NCBI GenBank assembly: GCA_036541255.1
Contig: JAZHDD010000039.1
Coordinates: 1 to 64,000, forward strand
DNA length: 64,000 bases
Direction: 5' to 3'
Source: Paucidesulfovibrio sp036541255
Lineage (GTDB): Bacteria; Desulfobacterota; Desulfovibrionia; Desulfovibrionales; Desulfovibrionaceae
Under the pieces are notes generated by a model. The model worked only from the letters and a program-made list of their open reading frames with translations. It was not told the DNA's origin and did no database searches. A program made the position numbers and the translations under genes. This document shows positions 39,501 through 47,415 of this stretch, one piece after another (positions within the stretch are counted from its first letter, which is position 1; every line of letters starts with the position of its first letter).

Positions 39501-41662
39501 AGGGCGTGGACACACTGAACAGCATCGAATCCCTGCGCCTTGCTGGAACGGACTACGAACTGGTGGTCGGCACCAACGGTGACGATACCCTGGTCGGCGG
39601 TGCTGAGCGCGAACTGATCCTCGGCTTTGACGGCAACGACACCGTGGACTACTCCGGTTCCGCCGCAGGCGTGACCGTGAATCTGAACACGGGCATGGGC
39701 TCTGGCGGGGACGCCGAGGGCGACCGCTACGTGAGCATAGAGAACGTCACGGGTTCCGACTTCGCCGACCATATCACCGGCAATGGCGGGGCCAACGTGC
39801 TGGATGGCGGAGCTGGCAACGACACCTTGATCGGCGGCGGCGGTAGCGATACCCTGCTCGGTGGCGGTGGCAACGACGACCTCCGCGGCAATAGTGGTGC
39901 CGACGAACTCCATGGCGGAGAAGGCGACGACATCCTCCGCGGCGGCGGCGGCAACGACGACTTGTACGGTGGTGCTGGCAACGACGAATACATCGGCGGA
40001 AACGGCAACGATACCGTGCACATGACTCTTGATACGAGCCAGCCGACCTCGTTTGATCTCCTGCCTGACGGCAGCATCCAGATGACCAGCTCCGAAGGCG
40101 TGGACACCCTGTCCGGCATCGAGACTCTGGAACTGAATGGACGCAGCTTCAACCTCATGGCTGGCGGCGATGGCGTGGATAATCTGGACGGAACTACCGG
40201 GGCCGACCTGATGCTCGGCTTTGGCGGCGACGACGACCTGAGCGGCGGCGACGGCGACGACGTGATCCTTGGTTACGGCGGCGACGACGAGCTCTTTGGC
40301 GGCGACGGTCGCGACATGCTTATCGCGGGCAGCGGTGACGATGAACTGAGTGGTGGTGCAGGCAACGACTGGTTGTTTGGGGGCAGCGGCGACGACTCCC
40401 TCACCGGCGGAGTCGGCAACGACCTGCTGAACGGCGGTGCAGGCTACGACGTGGCTTACTTCGCCGCAGGTTTGGCGGGGTTGAGCTTCGGCTTCAGCCC
40501 TGAAGGCTACCTGCAGGTAACCACTGCAGGCGAAGGCACCGACACCCTGATCGATATCGAAGCCATCAACCTGGGCGGCACCGAATACGGCTTCCAGATC
40601 GGCACTGGCGCCGGCGAGTTCATGGGAGTGGACGCCGACAACATGCTGGTCTTCGGTGGAGCCGGTGACGATCACATCTACAACAACGGTGAAGGCAGCT
40701 ACATCCTCGGCGGCGAGGGGAATGACTTCATCCAAGACTTCCATTGGACCGGCTGGAACCATTGGCAGGATCAGAACAGTGTGCTTGACGGCGGCTCCGG
40801 GAACGACACCATCTGGGGCGGCGCCGGCGAAGACACGATCCTGGGCGGCAGCGGCAACGACGACCTGTACGGCATGTCCGACAACGACATGATCGTGGGC
40901 GGCGACGGCAATGACTACATTGTCGGCGGCGGCGGCGACGATCAGATCGACGGCGGTGCAGGAAACGACACCCTCTACGGTGACGAGGTGCTGGGACTGG
41001 TCGCGGGCGAGGACACCCTCTGGGGCGGCGCCGGAAACGACGAGCTTCATGGTGGCAGTCAGGACGACCTGCTCTACGGCGGCAGCGGCAACGACCACCT
41101 CTACGGCGACAACGGCAGAGACATGCTTGCCGGCGGCTCGGGCAACGACACGATTGACGGCGGTAATGGCAACGACACCATCGCCGGCGGCGAGGGCGAC
41201 GACATCCTCTACGGAGGGAACGGTGCCAACACCTTCGTGTTCGACCTGAGTATCGACAACGGCAACGACACGATCATGGACTTCGACGTCAACGATACGC
41301 TCCAGATCAACGGCGTGACCGATCCCAGCCAGGTCTGGGTGACAGGTTCCGGCGACGATCAGATTCTGCACATCCAGGACGCGGGCGGCGAGAGCTTGAT
41401 CACCCTGGATGGTTACGAGCCGGTAACTCCGATCACCATCAATCTGCCGTTCATTGGCCAGGTCACGATCGGGTACCATGGGCATGATGCCATGGATCAG
41501 GTCCTGACCACCGACAACACCAGCCTGGATCATCTCCTTGGTGACGGCGGTCCCGGATTGTCCGGCATCGGTGGTGGCGGTGACACAAGCGGTATCCCTA
41601 TCGATCCGTACGACGACCTGCTGAACAGCATTCTCAACGGTTCGGGTAACGGCGACGTGTAG
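33503..41662 (+). CDS. Giant RTX biofilm adhesin (LapA/DvhA-like)
   Basis: 2719 residues, acidic, exported by type I secretion. Residues 1-125 form a retention module ending in AAAG (118-121), a LapG-type cleavage site. Domains in order: Ig-like (about 174-259), RTX block (262-500), pre-peptidase C-like domain (506-653), long RTX block (663-1133), further RTX (1237-1397), CBM60-like carbohydrate-binding domain (about 1400-1543), RTX (1548-1733), LamG/pentraxin-like lectin domain (about 1735-1913), RTX with serralysin-type inserts (1916-2580), and a secretion domain (NTFVFDLSIDNGNDTIMDF, about 2575-2595, to the end). Nonapeptide GGxGxDxLx repeats bind calcium; I estimate more than a hundred from block lengths. 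ATG 33503 follows GGGAGGG. Expected to be held in the outer membrane and released by the protease at 47415-48095. Confidence 0.94.
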   Translation: MAEQTGNQNNVVEQNTAQTGTTEPVTTINVPAPEAGQRLTYTITPGETVNLEFDIAQAEIVHNGQDLIIRFENGGSIMLENFVDVSEGTTPPQMQLTDGTLLAGDVVITSLAVEDLEAAAGPGGTRGGGVGSFRTDIGALATGLDGIDEIGPGAGLGDDGGAPDAAGVAALLPPDAPTDLRVTWAEDDDVTIEGGGPANTTINVYSDGALIGSTTSDGAGNWVLITRGLTPDHKNVVTATAVNAAGLESEPGGPIFVYYGSDPSQGDDTLEGDMMVARGAGPNGTDDYIESDTDGENAYFIGRHGNDTILAGDGDDTIWGGSGEDHLYGQEGDDTIWAQADDDTLVGGQGADAMDGMGGIDTADYSDSQSDDSQGVDVNLETGLGFGDDAEGDTLANIENLVGSDYDDTLTGDGNENDIRGGDGNDIIAGGAGDDTLLGQDGDDTMSGGEGDDSMQGGEGADSMDGDAGDDTMFGDAGQDTMSGGTGDDVMHGGDEGEWVTGGGESSWTNQAVVSGTIYETEGQEGPGTTVDSWTFVVNTAGTVNIDVLARENATDLNGDGEITSLDSQIYVFDSEGNLVATNDDASVLYGADGSVSSLDSYLSLHLEPGEYTIKIGDFELTEQNARDGFDPDGSLSSGDHADYQITITGVDTQISLQEQVLVDGPGDTMFGNEGNDLMYGDGGHDTMDGGADNDTLYGGTGNDVMFGDTGDDQLFGESGNDTINGGLGSDSIEGGDGDDRLMGYTENYAHPGDGDDTIRGGAGNDYIDASSGNDDLYGDEGNDTVWGGLGEDTIHGGSGDDALRGEGGADTIYGGAGNDTIYGHGWFEDNTGVDGGDKLYGGAGNDLMSGEGGDDTLRGGSGDDTLYGGDGADKLHGGRGNDFLDGGDGNDQLFGGRGNDLLFGEAGNDLLRGGAGNDQLFGGDGRDTLRGGSGDDTLRGGDGADKLHGGAGNDLLQGGDGRDTLRGGSGDDTLHGDDGRDLLLGGDGNDGLHGGSGSDTLSGGAGNDLLRGESGHDELSGDAGNDTLLGGVGNDTLAGGAGADYLSGDEGNDQLSGGTGNDTLLGGEGHDRLLGEAGNDVLNGGVGNDTLRGGSGEDTVLGDEGNDLLFGGADDDTLVGGTGADTLYGGTGDDSMYMSQDGTWSGGWQAHNVGDPGVFGTDEYRPIAGKIQNHDRFFGGEGDDTLFLGDGNEALFLDDPINVPGGPVLTSIENIVAGAGDDVVDLTSENYSYGDVNISGGEGNDVLWANAGDDTVDGGTGNDNLWGGSGDDQLIGGEGNDTLRGGEGDDTLRGESGNDLLEGGAGDDVMFGGRGNDDMSGGAGDDEMYGGRGNDNMSGNDGADNMSGDDGLDTMSGGFGDDVMEGGSGADLLNGDQGDDWIEGQDGNDVIYGGSEAAAGGAAQTMTLTARIGGEAYDASGQGGNPMFRIYVDGVQVDQGEVTWALDTNNGGGYTGHDAVNWQNVTVTVNLPAGVNPASVSVEYYNDAWSGEIPDRDLWVDSVDINGETFQAENAHYERDGMSDMTGRENLNWNGRLIFDVSPAFSDNDTIFGGQGEDTIYGQAGDDQISGGTENDLIHGGTGNDLIHGDEGDDVIFGDEGNDQLYGQTGNDQIHGGDGNDTIFGEEGDDILSGDAGNDQIGGGDGADQIDGGLGDDLIHGDAGNDQITGGEGLDTVYGGDDNDVIHGNEGNDQLFGEGGDDTVYGGEGDDLVSGGAGNDELHGDDFDANDLLILNMDGEHGQAQVYADVANFPTDALTVNLTFASTHPPLASETNGISLVSYAVNGEHGYYTNEFLVFAEPNNVLGVYVNNVHVTMNLGSNWDTMFDGEFHDLSVSYDSATGSIVVLLDGVQVGSTTANAGPITAGGTLVLGQEQDGEASGYQLSQEFSGMVAALSVLNGSGETILEEIFANVHGGNDTLDGGDGNDLIYGEAGADLIDGGDGNDIMHGGSGNDTITGGDGDDQLLGGSGYDTGVYAGDVNDLGFSLIGGDIQVSGAEGVDTLNSIESLRLAGTDYELVVGTNGDDTLVGGAERELILGFDGNDTVDYSGSAAGVTVNLNTGMGSGGDAEGDRYVSIENVTGSDFADHITGNGGANVLDGGAGNDTLIGGGGSDTLLGGGGNDDLRGNSGADELHGGEGDDILRGGGGNDDLYGGAGNDEYIGGNGNDTVHMTLDTSQPTSFDLLPDGSIQMTSSEGVDTLSGIETLELNGRSFNLMAGGDGVDNLDGTTGADLMLGFGGDDDLSGGDGDDVILGYGGDDELFGGDGRDMLIAGSGDDELSGGAGNDWLFGGSGDDSLTGGVGNDLLNGGAGYDVAYFAAGLAGLSFGFSPEGYLQVTTAGEGTDTLIDIEAINLGGTEYGFQIGTGAGEFMGVDADNMLVFGGAGDDHIYNNGEGSYILGGEGNDFIQDFHWTGWNHWQDQNSVLDGGSGNDTIWGGAGEDTILGGSGNDDLYGMSDNDMIVGGDGNDYIVGGGGDDQIDGGAGNDTLYGDEVLGLVAGEDTLWGGAGNDELHGGSQDDLLYGGSGNDHLYGDNGRDMLAGGSGNDTIDGGNGNDTIAGGEGDDILYGGNGANTFVFDLSIDNGNDTIMDFDVNDTLQINGVTDPSQVWVTGSGDDQILHIQDAGGESLITLDGYEPVTPITINLPFIGQVTIGYHGHDAMDQVLTTDNTSLDHLLGDGGPGLSGIGGGGDTSGIPIDPYDDLLNSILNGSGNGDV
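35490..36900 (+). repeat. Tandem 27-bp RTX-coding repeats with higher-order duplication
   Basis: Continuous 27-bp units encoding LxGGxGxDx. On top of the unit there is a larger period: the LRGGSGDDT/L-x-GGDGADKLHGG set recurs after 8 units (216 bp), and LRGGSGDDT again after 4 units, with near-identical DNA, around 36068-36440. This indicates recent unequal duplication inside the gene and a likely site of length variation. Confidence 0.8.
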
Positions 41663-41685
41663 TTAGAGCGACAAAACAATAGTAA

Positions 41686-41718
41686 GGGCCTCTCCTGGAA
41701 ACAGGGGAGGCCCTTTTT
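41686..41718 (+). terminator. Terminator of the adhesin gene
   Basis: A 12-bp stem GGGCCTCTCCTG/CAGGGGAGGCCC (one G-U) with a GAAA tetraloop followed by five T. It separates the adhesin transcript from the secretion genes. Confidence 0.93.
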
Positions 41719-42122
41719 GATGAGCAATAGTGCGTTGCAAGAAGTAAATTTTACATGATGAGCGTATACGCTGTCACAGATGCTTTTAGCTGTTTGAAAA
41801 AAGGTGTATTATTTTTTAAACGTTTTGTTGATGATGATAGCTTGGAATTACACGAGCATATCTGTTTTTTTAATATACATGAATTCGTCGTTGCATCCTT
41901 TCCATAGTGGGATTGCGTAAAATGCTGAGGTGGCGTGACGAATGCGACGAAACATGGGAAAACGTGGTCCCTATCTGTGTAGATATTTGTATTATTAGGG
42001 TTGACAGAGGTGGATATATCGGTCAAAAAAATACACATTATATGGGGCTGGGGCGTTCGATTTTAATCGGACGGGGGTACGGAAGATGATTGAGTCCCAA
42101 ACATATTGCGCAGGTGGGTGAA
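41719..42122 (+). other. AT-rich leader of the type I secretion genes with a sigma-54-like site
   Basis: 404 bp without a gene, clearly more AT-rich than its surroundings. TGGCGTGACGAATGCG (41931-41946) has the GG-N10-GC spacing of a sigma-54 promoter and a good -24 TGGC, though the -12 is ATGC. A TTGACA at 42001-42006 lacks a clear -10 partner. A GTTCGATT/AATCGGAC hairpin lies at 42055-42072 before the TolC start. Confidence 0.45.
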
Positions 42123-43469
42123 ATGAAACATTTTTCTTTGGCAGTCACGTTGCTCTGCTTGCTGGTTCTTGCAGCTCCTGGCTGGGCTCAGGACAGCATG
42201 AGCACCGATCTCAAGCGGACAGTGGTGGAGTGCCTCCAGTATAATCCCATGCTTGAGAGCATCAAGCATGAGCGTGAGGCCGTTTCCAATGAACTGCGTG
42301 CTGCTTGGGGCGGTTATTTGCCGCAACTTGATGTTGCTGCTGCCTGGGGCGGCCAGCAGCATAATACCCTGGTGACCCGCCTTAACGGCACGGATGATGA
42401 ATTCCGTAACCGTTTTGAAGGTTCCGTCACCGTGACCCAGCTTATCTGGGACGGCAACGGCCAAGTGGACTTGATCCGCAAGGAACGCGCCCGCCTGCAG
42501 TACGCTGAAGAACGTTTGTACGACAGCGCCGAAGCACTTGCCCTTGATGCTATCATCGCCCACCTTTCGGTTCTGCGCGAACAGGAATCAGTGGCTCTTG
42601 CCGAAGCCAATGTCGAACAGCACCGCACCATCGCCGGTTCCCTGCAGGAACGGCTGGATCTCGGCGCTGGCAGTCTTGCCGACGTCACTCAGGCCAACGC
42701 ACGTCTGGCTCTGGCTGAATCCCTGCTTGTCTCGCAGCGTCAGGCTCTGCAAAACGCCATTTCCAATTATGAAAAGCTGGTGGGCCATCTGCCCATGGAT
42801 TTGGTCACTCCTGAGCAGCAGGCAGCCCCGTTTGAAAACGTGGATCTCGCCATTGCAGCAGTCAAGGAGAAGAGCCCCAAGATCATGGCCAAGAAGTCCG
42901 AATTTGAGCAGTCCCGCCAGGATGTGGGTATTGCCACTTCGAATTTTGCACCCCTGATTTATCTTGAAGGCAAGACAGATTACAAGGACAAGGTCGAATC
43001 CGACAATTTTTACACCAAGACCGACACACTGATGGTCAAGGCGCAGTGGAACCTGTTCAACGGTGGTTCCGATCTCGCGGCCCGCAATGCCGCTCTTGAG
43101 CGCAAGATCAAAATGCGCAAGGAGCTGGAAGACCTTTTGGACTCCCTGACCAACGAAACCAAGAGCACCTGGACGCTTCTCGACGCTTCTCAGCGTAACG
43201 TGCAGAACTACGCTCAGGCCAAGGATTTCAACGTCCAGACTCGCGACATGTATCTGCAGCAGTTTGATGTCGGCCAACGCAGCTTGCTCGACGTCCTGGA
43301 CGCAGAAAACGAACTGTACACCACGAGTGGCCGGTTGATCACGGCCCGTTTTAACCAGATCATCGCGGTGTATCGTCTTTACGCTCTGGAGGGCGGATTG
43401 ATTTCGAGTCTGAATCTTGATCCCACTCTCTACGAGGAATTGACTACCACGGAAGTGACGGAAGAGTAG
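42123..43469 (+). CDS. TolC-family outer-membrane channel (LapE-like)
   Basis: 448 residues with a cleavable signal peptide (KHFSLAVTLLCLLVLAAPGWA, cut near A24). The body has two repeats of the TolC type: AWGGYLPQLDVAAAWG, then LDLGAGSLADVTQANARLALAES, and in the second half NLFNGGSDLAARNA and LQQFDVGQRSLLDVLDAENELYTT. It forms the outer-membrane duct for the adhesin and would also retain the unprocessed N-terminus. ATG 42123 follows GGTGGGTGAA. It has its own terminator. Confidence 0.93.
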   Translation: MKHFSLAVTLLCLLVLAAPGWAQDSMSTDLKRTVVECLQYNPMLESIKHEREAVSNELRAAWGGYLPQLDVAAAWGGQQHNTLVTRLNGTDDEFRNRFEGSVTVTQLIWDGNGQVDLIRKERARLQYAEERLYDSAEALALDAIIAHLSVLREQESVALAEANVEQHRTIAGSLQERLDLGAGSLADVTQANARLALAESLLVSQRQALQNAISNYEKLVGHLPMDLVTPEQQAAPFENVDLAIAAVKEKSPKIMAKKSEFEQSRQDVGIATSNFAPLIYLEGKTDYKDKVESDNFYTKTDTLMVKAQWNLFNGGSDLAARNAALERKIKMRKELEDLLDSLTNETKSTWTLLDASQRNVQNYAQAKDFNVQTRDMYLQQFDVGQRSLLDVLDAENELYTTSGRLITARFNQIIAVYRLYALEGGLISSLNLDPTLYEELTTTEVTEE

Positions 43470-43505
43470 TACGCTGGCACCACCTGCCCGGTAGCGACTG
43501 CAAAA

Positions 43506-43539
43506 GGCCACAAGAGTCAAACTCTTGTGGCCTTTTTTT
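43506..43539 (+). terminator. Terminator after the TolC-like gene
   Basis: A perfect 12-bp hairpin GGCCACAAGAGT/ACTCTTGTGGCC with a CAA loop and seven T. It splits the outer-membrane gene from the ABC-HlyD-protease-receptor operon. Confidence 0.95.
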
Positions 43540-43684
43540 CGAGCAGCGGCGAAAACGACTATTTTTCCCGGCGCCCTCGCCCCTGTATTTTATCTCCCAT
43601 TCAACTACATCTTGTGCTATTATGAAGAGGTAGAATACAGTAGCTGTTATGAAGATCACGAAATGAAGACATGGGTTGGTAACG

Positions 43685-45937
43685 ATGAATACAAAGGCTG
43701 AAAAGAGTTCTGATACGACGCGCGAACCCCGGACAGAAAAAAGTCCAGGGTCGAGCGTTGCCGAAGCACGGGCACAGGCGAAGCCCGCTCGCGGTGAGGT
43801 GCTTGTCTCCCCAAAGTCCATTGATTTTGAGCCCCCTTTGCTGAGCTGCCTGAGTATGCTCTTTCGGCTGCTTGGCAATGCCCAGACAGTGGACACCCTT
43901 AAGGCCGGGCTGCCACAGAGCGAGGAAGGAATAACGCCCGCCCGCTGTATCCGCACGGCAAGGTTGCATGGTATGCGGGCCAATCTAGTGCGTAAACAGC
44001 TCGTGAAGAACATTTCTCCGCTGACCATGCCGTGCATCTTGATTCTTAACGGCAACAATGCCTGTGTGCTTACCGCCGTGACCGGGGACAAGGCCACCAT
44101 ACTTCTGCCTGAAACTCCGGGGGCGCCAACGCAGGTAGACCTGGAGCAGTTGCAATCGGATTACACCGGGCTGGTCTTTTTCGGACAGCTCGAAGCGCAA
44201 ATGGACAAGCGGGCAGCCGATTTGCGGCTGGTGGATACTAAACCCTGGTTTTGGGGCACGATTTTCCATTTTTTGCCTATCTACAAGCATGTGTTTATCG
44301 CCAGTATCGTGATCAACCTCTTGATCATCGCCACTCCGCTCTTCGTTATGAACGTGTATGACCGTGTTGTGCCCAACAATGCCGTGGATACATTGTGGGT
44401 GTTGGCCATTGGCGTTGTGTTGATTTATGCGTTCGATTTTCTTTTGCGAAACCTGCGCAGTTATTTTCTTGATGTAGCAGGGCGAAATGCAGACGTGATC
44501 ATCGCCAGCCGCCTGCTGCGGCAGGTCATGGCCATGCGTTTCGACCACAAGCCGGAATCCACAGGAACATTGGCCAATAATTTGCGCGAGTTTGAATCGT
44601 TGCGCGAGTTTTTCAGTTCCACGACGTTCCAGGCCATCATCGACTTTCCCTTTCTCATCCTATTCATTGTCATTATTTGGCTTATCGGTGGTCCATTGGC
44701 CTGGGTGCCGACCATCATGGTGCCGTTGGTGCTGCTCTTCGGCGTATTGATTCAATATCCTCTTCAGCGTGTCGTGCAAAAGGGATACCGCGAGGCAAAC
44801 CAAAAGAACGCGCTGCTCATCGAGATCATCAACGGTCTGGAAACCATCAAGACCAGCGCGGCTGAAGGCCGGATGCAGCATCTTTGGGAAAAGGTCGTGG
44901 GTGTGAACTCTCAGACCAACAAGCATTCCAAAACATTGGCCAACCTTTCCATCACCCTTTCGGTGCTCTCCACACAATTGGTTAGCGTACTCATTATCAT
45001 CTGGGGTGTGTATCGCATCTCCGACGGCGAACTGACCATGGGCGGCCTGATCGGTTGCAACATTCTGGCAGGCAGGGCCATGGCCCCGCTGGGAGCGGTT
45101 GCAGCCATGCTCACCCGGCTTCAGCAATCCAAGATGGCGCTGAAGTCTTTGGATTTGCTTATGGGCGTCCCCACAGAGCGTCCGGCCGAAGGCACTGCAT
45201 TCGATTATAGCTATCTTGAACCAAATATTGTTTTCGAGAACGTGCAATTCAGCTACCCCGGTGCCGAGCGTCCGGCACTTGAAAATGTCTCCTTCCGTAT
45301 CCGCAAGGGGGAGAAGGTCGGAATCATCGGTCAGATGGGCTCAGGGAAAAGCACGTTGGGCAAGCTCATGGTCGGTCTGTACGATCCCCAGGAAGGGGCC
45401 GTGAAAGTGGGAGATGTGGACATCAGACAGATCGACGTGGCCAATTTGCGCCGCAACGTCGGCTACGTTTCCCAGGACAATTTCTTGTTCTACGGCTCCA
45501 TCAAGGAAAATATCGCCATTGGGCTGCCGAATATTGACGATCATTCCATTCTGCGGGCGGCCACCATCTCGGGCGCCATGGATTTCATCATTCGTCATCC
45601 ATCTGGCTTTGCTTTGCCGGTGGGAGAAAGAGGACTCGCACTTTCCGGTGGGCAACGTCAGTCCGTGGCCATTGCGCGGGCGCTTTTGCATGACCCGGAC
45701 ATTTTGATCATGGACGAGCCAAGCAGCAATATGGATCAGGGAGCTGAGAATAAACTCAAGAAACGGTTGAAGACCGTCCTGAAGGACAAGACCGTGGTGA
45801 TCATCACCCACCGTATGAGTATGCTCGATCTGGTGGATAAGCTGATTCTTCTTGACGCTGGCAAGGTGCTGGCCTTTGGTTCTAAATTGAGCGTACTTGC
45901 TGCCCTTAAGGAAGGGCACCTGAAACCCGGGGCGTGA
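43685..45937 (+). CDS. Type I secretion ABC transporter (LapB/HlyB-like)
   Basis: 750 residues. An N-terminal C39 peptidase-like domain (about 45-175) lacks the catalytic Cys, the usual state for RTX exporters that do not cleave their substrate. The membrane domain (about 195-480) has six predicted helices. The ATPase has Walker A GQMGSGKST (about 549-557), signature LSGGQ (about 652) and Walker B ILIMDEPSS (about 672). It energises export of the adhesin. Start ATG 43685. First gene of the operon that ends with the HD-GYP-like receptor. Confidence 0.94.
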   Translation: MNTKAEKSSDTTREPRTEKSPGSSVAEARAQAKPARGEVLVSPKSIDFEPPLLSCLSMLFRLLGNAQTVDTLKAGLPQSEEGITPARCIRTARLHGMRANLVRKQLVKNISPLTMPCILILNGNNACVLTAVTGDKATILLPETPGAPTQVDLEQLQSDYTGLVFFGQLEAQMDKRAADLRLVDTKPWFWGTIFHFLPIYKHVFIASIVINLLIIATPLFVMNVYDRVVPNNAVDTLWVLAIGVVLIYAFDFLLRNLRSYFLDVAGRNADVIIASRLLRQVMAMRFDHKPESTGTLANNLREFESLREFFSSTTFQAIIDFPFLILFIVIIWLIGGPLAWVPTIMVPLVLLFGVLIQYPLQRVVQKGYREANQKNALLIEIINGLETIKTSAAEGRMQHLWEKVVGVNSQTNKHSKTLANLSITLSVLSTQLVSVLIIIWGVYRISDGELTMGGLIGCNILAGRAMAPLGAVAAMLTRLQQSKMALKSLDLLMGVPTERPAEGTAFDYSYLEPNIVFENVQFSYPGAERPALENVSFRIRKGEKVGIIGQMGSGKSTLGKLMVGLYDPQEGAVKVGDVDIRQIDVANLRRNVGYVSQDNFLFYGSIKENIAIGLPNIDDHSILRAATISGAMDFIIRHPSGFALPVGERGLALSGGQRQSVAIARALLHDPDILIMDEPSSNMDQGAENKLKKRLKTVLKDKTVVIITHRMSMLDLVDKLILLDAGKVLAFGSKLSVLAALKEGHLKPGA

Positions 45938-45960
45938 CCCCGATCCTGGGCAGGTTTACC

Positions 45961-47415
45961 ATGGCGAAACAGATAGAGAACAACGAACAGACAAAGAAAT
46001 CCTCTGCCGGTGAGAACTTTCGGAAAGCTGCAAGCAAGGTCAATGGGCGTCTGGACGCTCTTTCCGAGCGCTTGATCCCAAAGGCGCTTGTCGGAGAGAA
46101 GGTCGACCAGAGCGAAGTGGACTATATGACCGAAGTGGATGCCGCATTACTGCGGCGCGGGCATCCCGGGGCATATTATATTTCCATGGCTGTTGCTGCG
46201 TTATTCGTGCTTCTTTTGGTCTGGGCGAATTTCGCCGTACTGGACGAAGTGACGCGCGGCAAGGGCAAGGTCGTTCCGTCGCAACGCATCCAGGAGATTC
46301 AGAACCTCGAAGGCGGTATCCTGCAGGAAATGCTGGTCACGGAAGGCCAGATTGTGGAGAAGGGTGATCTTCTCGTGCGTTTGGATAATGAGGTGGCAAA
46401 AAGCCAGTTTCGTGATGCGTCCAATAAGCTGTACGAAAACATGGCTGCCGTTGCCTGCATCGAAGCTGAATTGAACGGTGCCGAAGTGCAGATGCCGCTT
46501 GATGTGCTTGAAAAAGCGCCGGAAATGGCCGAGGATCAGATCAATCGTTATGCCTCGCGCAAGGCCGAGTTTGACTTGAAGCTGGATGTGTTGCGCAACC
46601 AGTATCAGCAAAAGGAACAGGAAGCCCAGGAACTACTTGGCCGCAAAAGCCAGTTGGAGCAAAACCTGTCCATTGCGCTGGAGCAATTGAATATTGCCAA
46701 GCCGCTCATGGAAAAAAATGTGTATCCCAAGGTCGATTATCTGGACCTCAAGAACAAGGTCGTGACCCTGCGTGGCGATATCCAGGCCATTCGTCTGGGG
46801 TTGCCGCGTGTACGCAATGAAGCCGAGGAAATACGCAACAAGCTTTCGCAGCAGGAAGCGCAATACCGTACGGAATTGTTGAATGAATTGACGGAGCTTA
46901 AAAGCGAGCTGAGCGCCTTTCGTGAAACTTTGTCTGCGGGTGAAGACCGGGTGGTGCGCACGGAGTTGCGTTCGCCGGTCAAAGGTTCGGTCAAGCGTAT
47001 CATGATCAATACCTTGGGTGGCGTGGTGCGCCCTGGCGAATCCATCCTGGAGATCGTGCCCATCGACGATTCCCTTTTGGTTGAGGCTCGCATCCGGCCT
47101 TCCGACATAGCCTTCTTGCGTCCCAATCAGAAGGCCGTGGTCAAGATTACCGCTTACGACTATGCCATTTTTGGCGGAATGGAAGGATTTGTTACGCAAA
47201 TAAGTGCGGATACCATTGAAGACGAGCGCGGAGACACGTATTATCTGGTCAAATTGCGTACCAAGGGGAATACGCTTCGCTACCAAAACGAAGAGCTTCC
47301 CGTGATAACCGGTATGACGGCTGAAGTTGATATCCTGACGGGCAAGAAGTCCGTACTCGATTATCTCCTCAAACCGATTATCAAGGCCAAGCAAAACGCA
47401 TTACGAGAGCGTTGA
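45961..47415 (+). CDS. HlyD-family membrane fusion protein (LapC-like)
   Basis: 484 residues: cytoplasmic N-terminus, one membrane helix (about 66-88, YYISMAVAALFVLLLVWANF), lipoyl-like half (VPSQRIQEIQNLEGGILQEMLVTEGQIV), long coiled coil (about 140-320), second lipoyl half (VRTELRSPVKGSVKRIM) and a C-terminal beta-barrel. It bridges the ABC transporter and the TolC-like channel. ATG 45961 is preferred; a GTG at 45934 overlaps the ABC stop. The 3' end overlaps the protease start. Confidence 0.93.
   Translation: MAKQIENNEQTKKSSAGENFRKAASKVNGRLDALSERLIPKALVGEKVDQSEVDYMTEVDAALLRRGHPGAYYISMAVAALFVLLLVWANFAVLDEVTRGKGKVVPSQRIQEIQNLEGGILQEMLVTEGQIVEKGDLLVRLDNEVAKSQFRDASNKLYENMAAVACIEAELNGAEVQMPLDVLEKAPEMAEDQINRYASRKAEFDLKLDVLRNQYQQKEQEAQELLGRKSQLEQNLSIALEQLNIAKPLMEKNVYPKVDYLDLKNKVVTLRGDIQAIRLGLPRVRNEAEEIRNKLSQQEAQYRTELLNELTELKSELSAFRETLSAGEDRVVRTELRSPVKGSVKRIMINTLGGVVRPGESILEIVPIDDSLLVEARIRPSDIAFLRPNQKAVVKITAYDYAIFGGMEGFVTQISADTIEDERGDTYYLVKLRTKGNTLRYQNEELPVITGMTAEVDILTGKKSVLDYLLKPIIKAKQNALRER

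Noticed and set aside
34290..41240. Possible CRISPR array because of short regular repeats
   Set aside because: The repeats are in-frame 27-bp RTX units without unique spacers, lying within a single open reading frame.
35363..41533. A 2056-codon open frame antisense to the RTX adhesin
   Set aside because: It mirrors the Asp/Gly-rich repeats: the complement of GGC/GAC-rich codons gives Val/Ala-rich frames without stops. It has no ribosome binding site and no recognisable domain, whereas the plus strand encodes a coherent adhesin.
42001..42040. TTGACA at 42001-42006 as a sigma-70 promoter for the TolC-like gene
   Set aside because: No acceptable -10 hexamer occurs 16-18 bp downstream; the sigma-54-like site at 41931-41946 is the better candidate.
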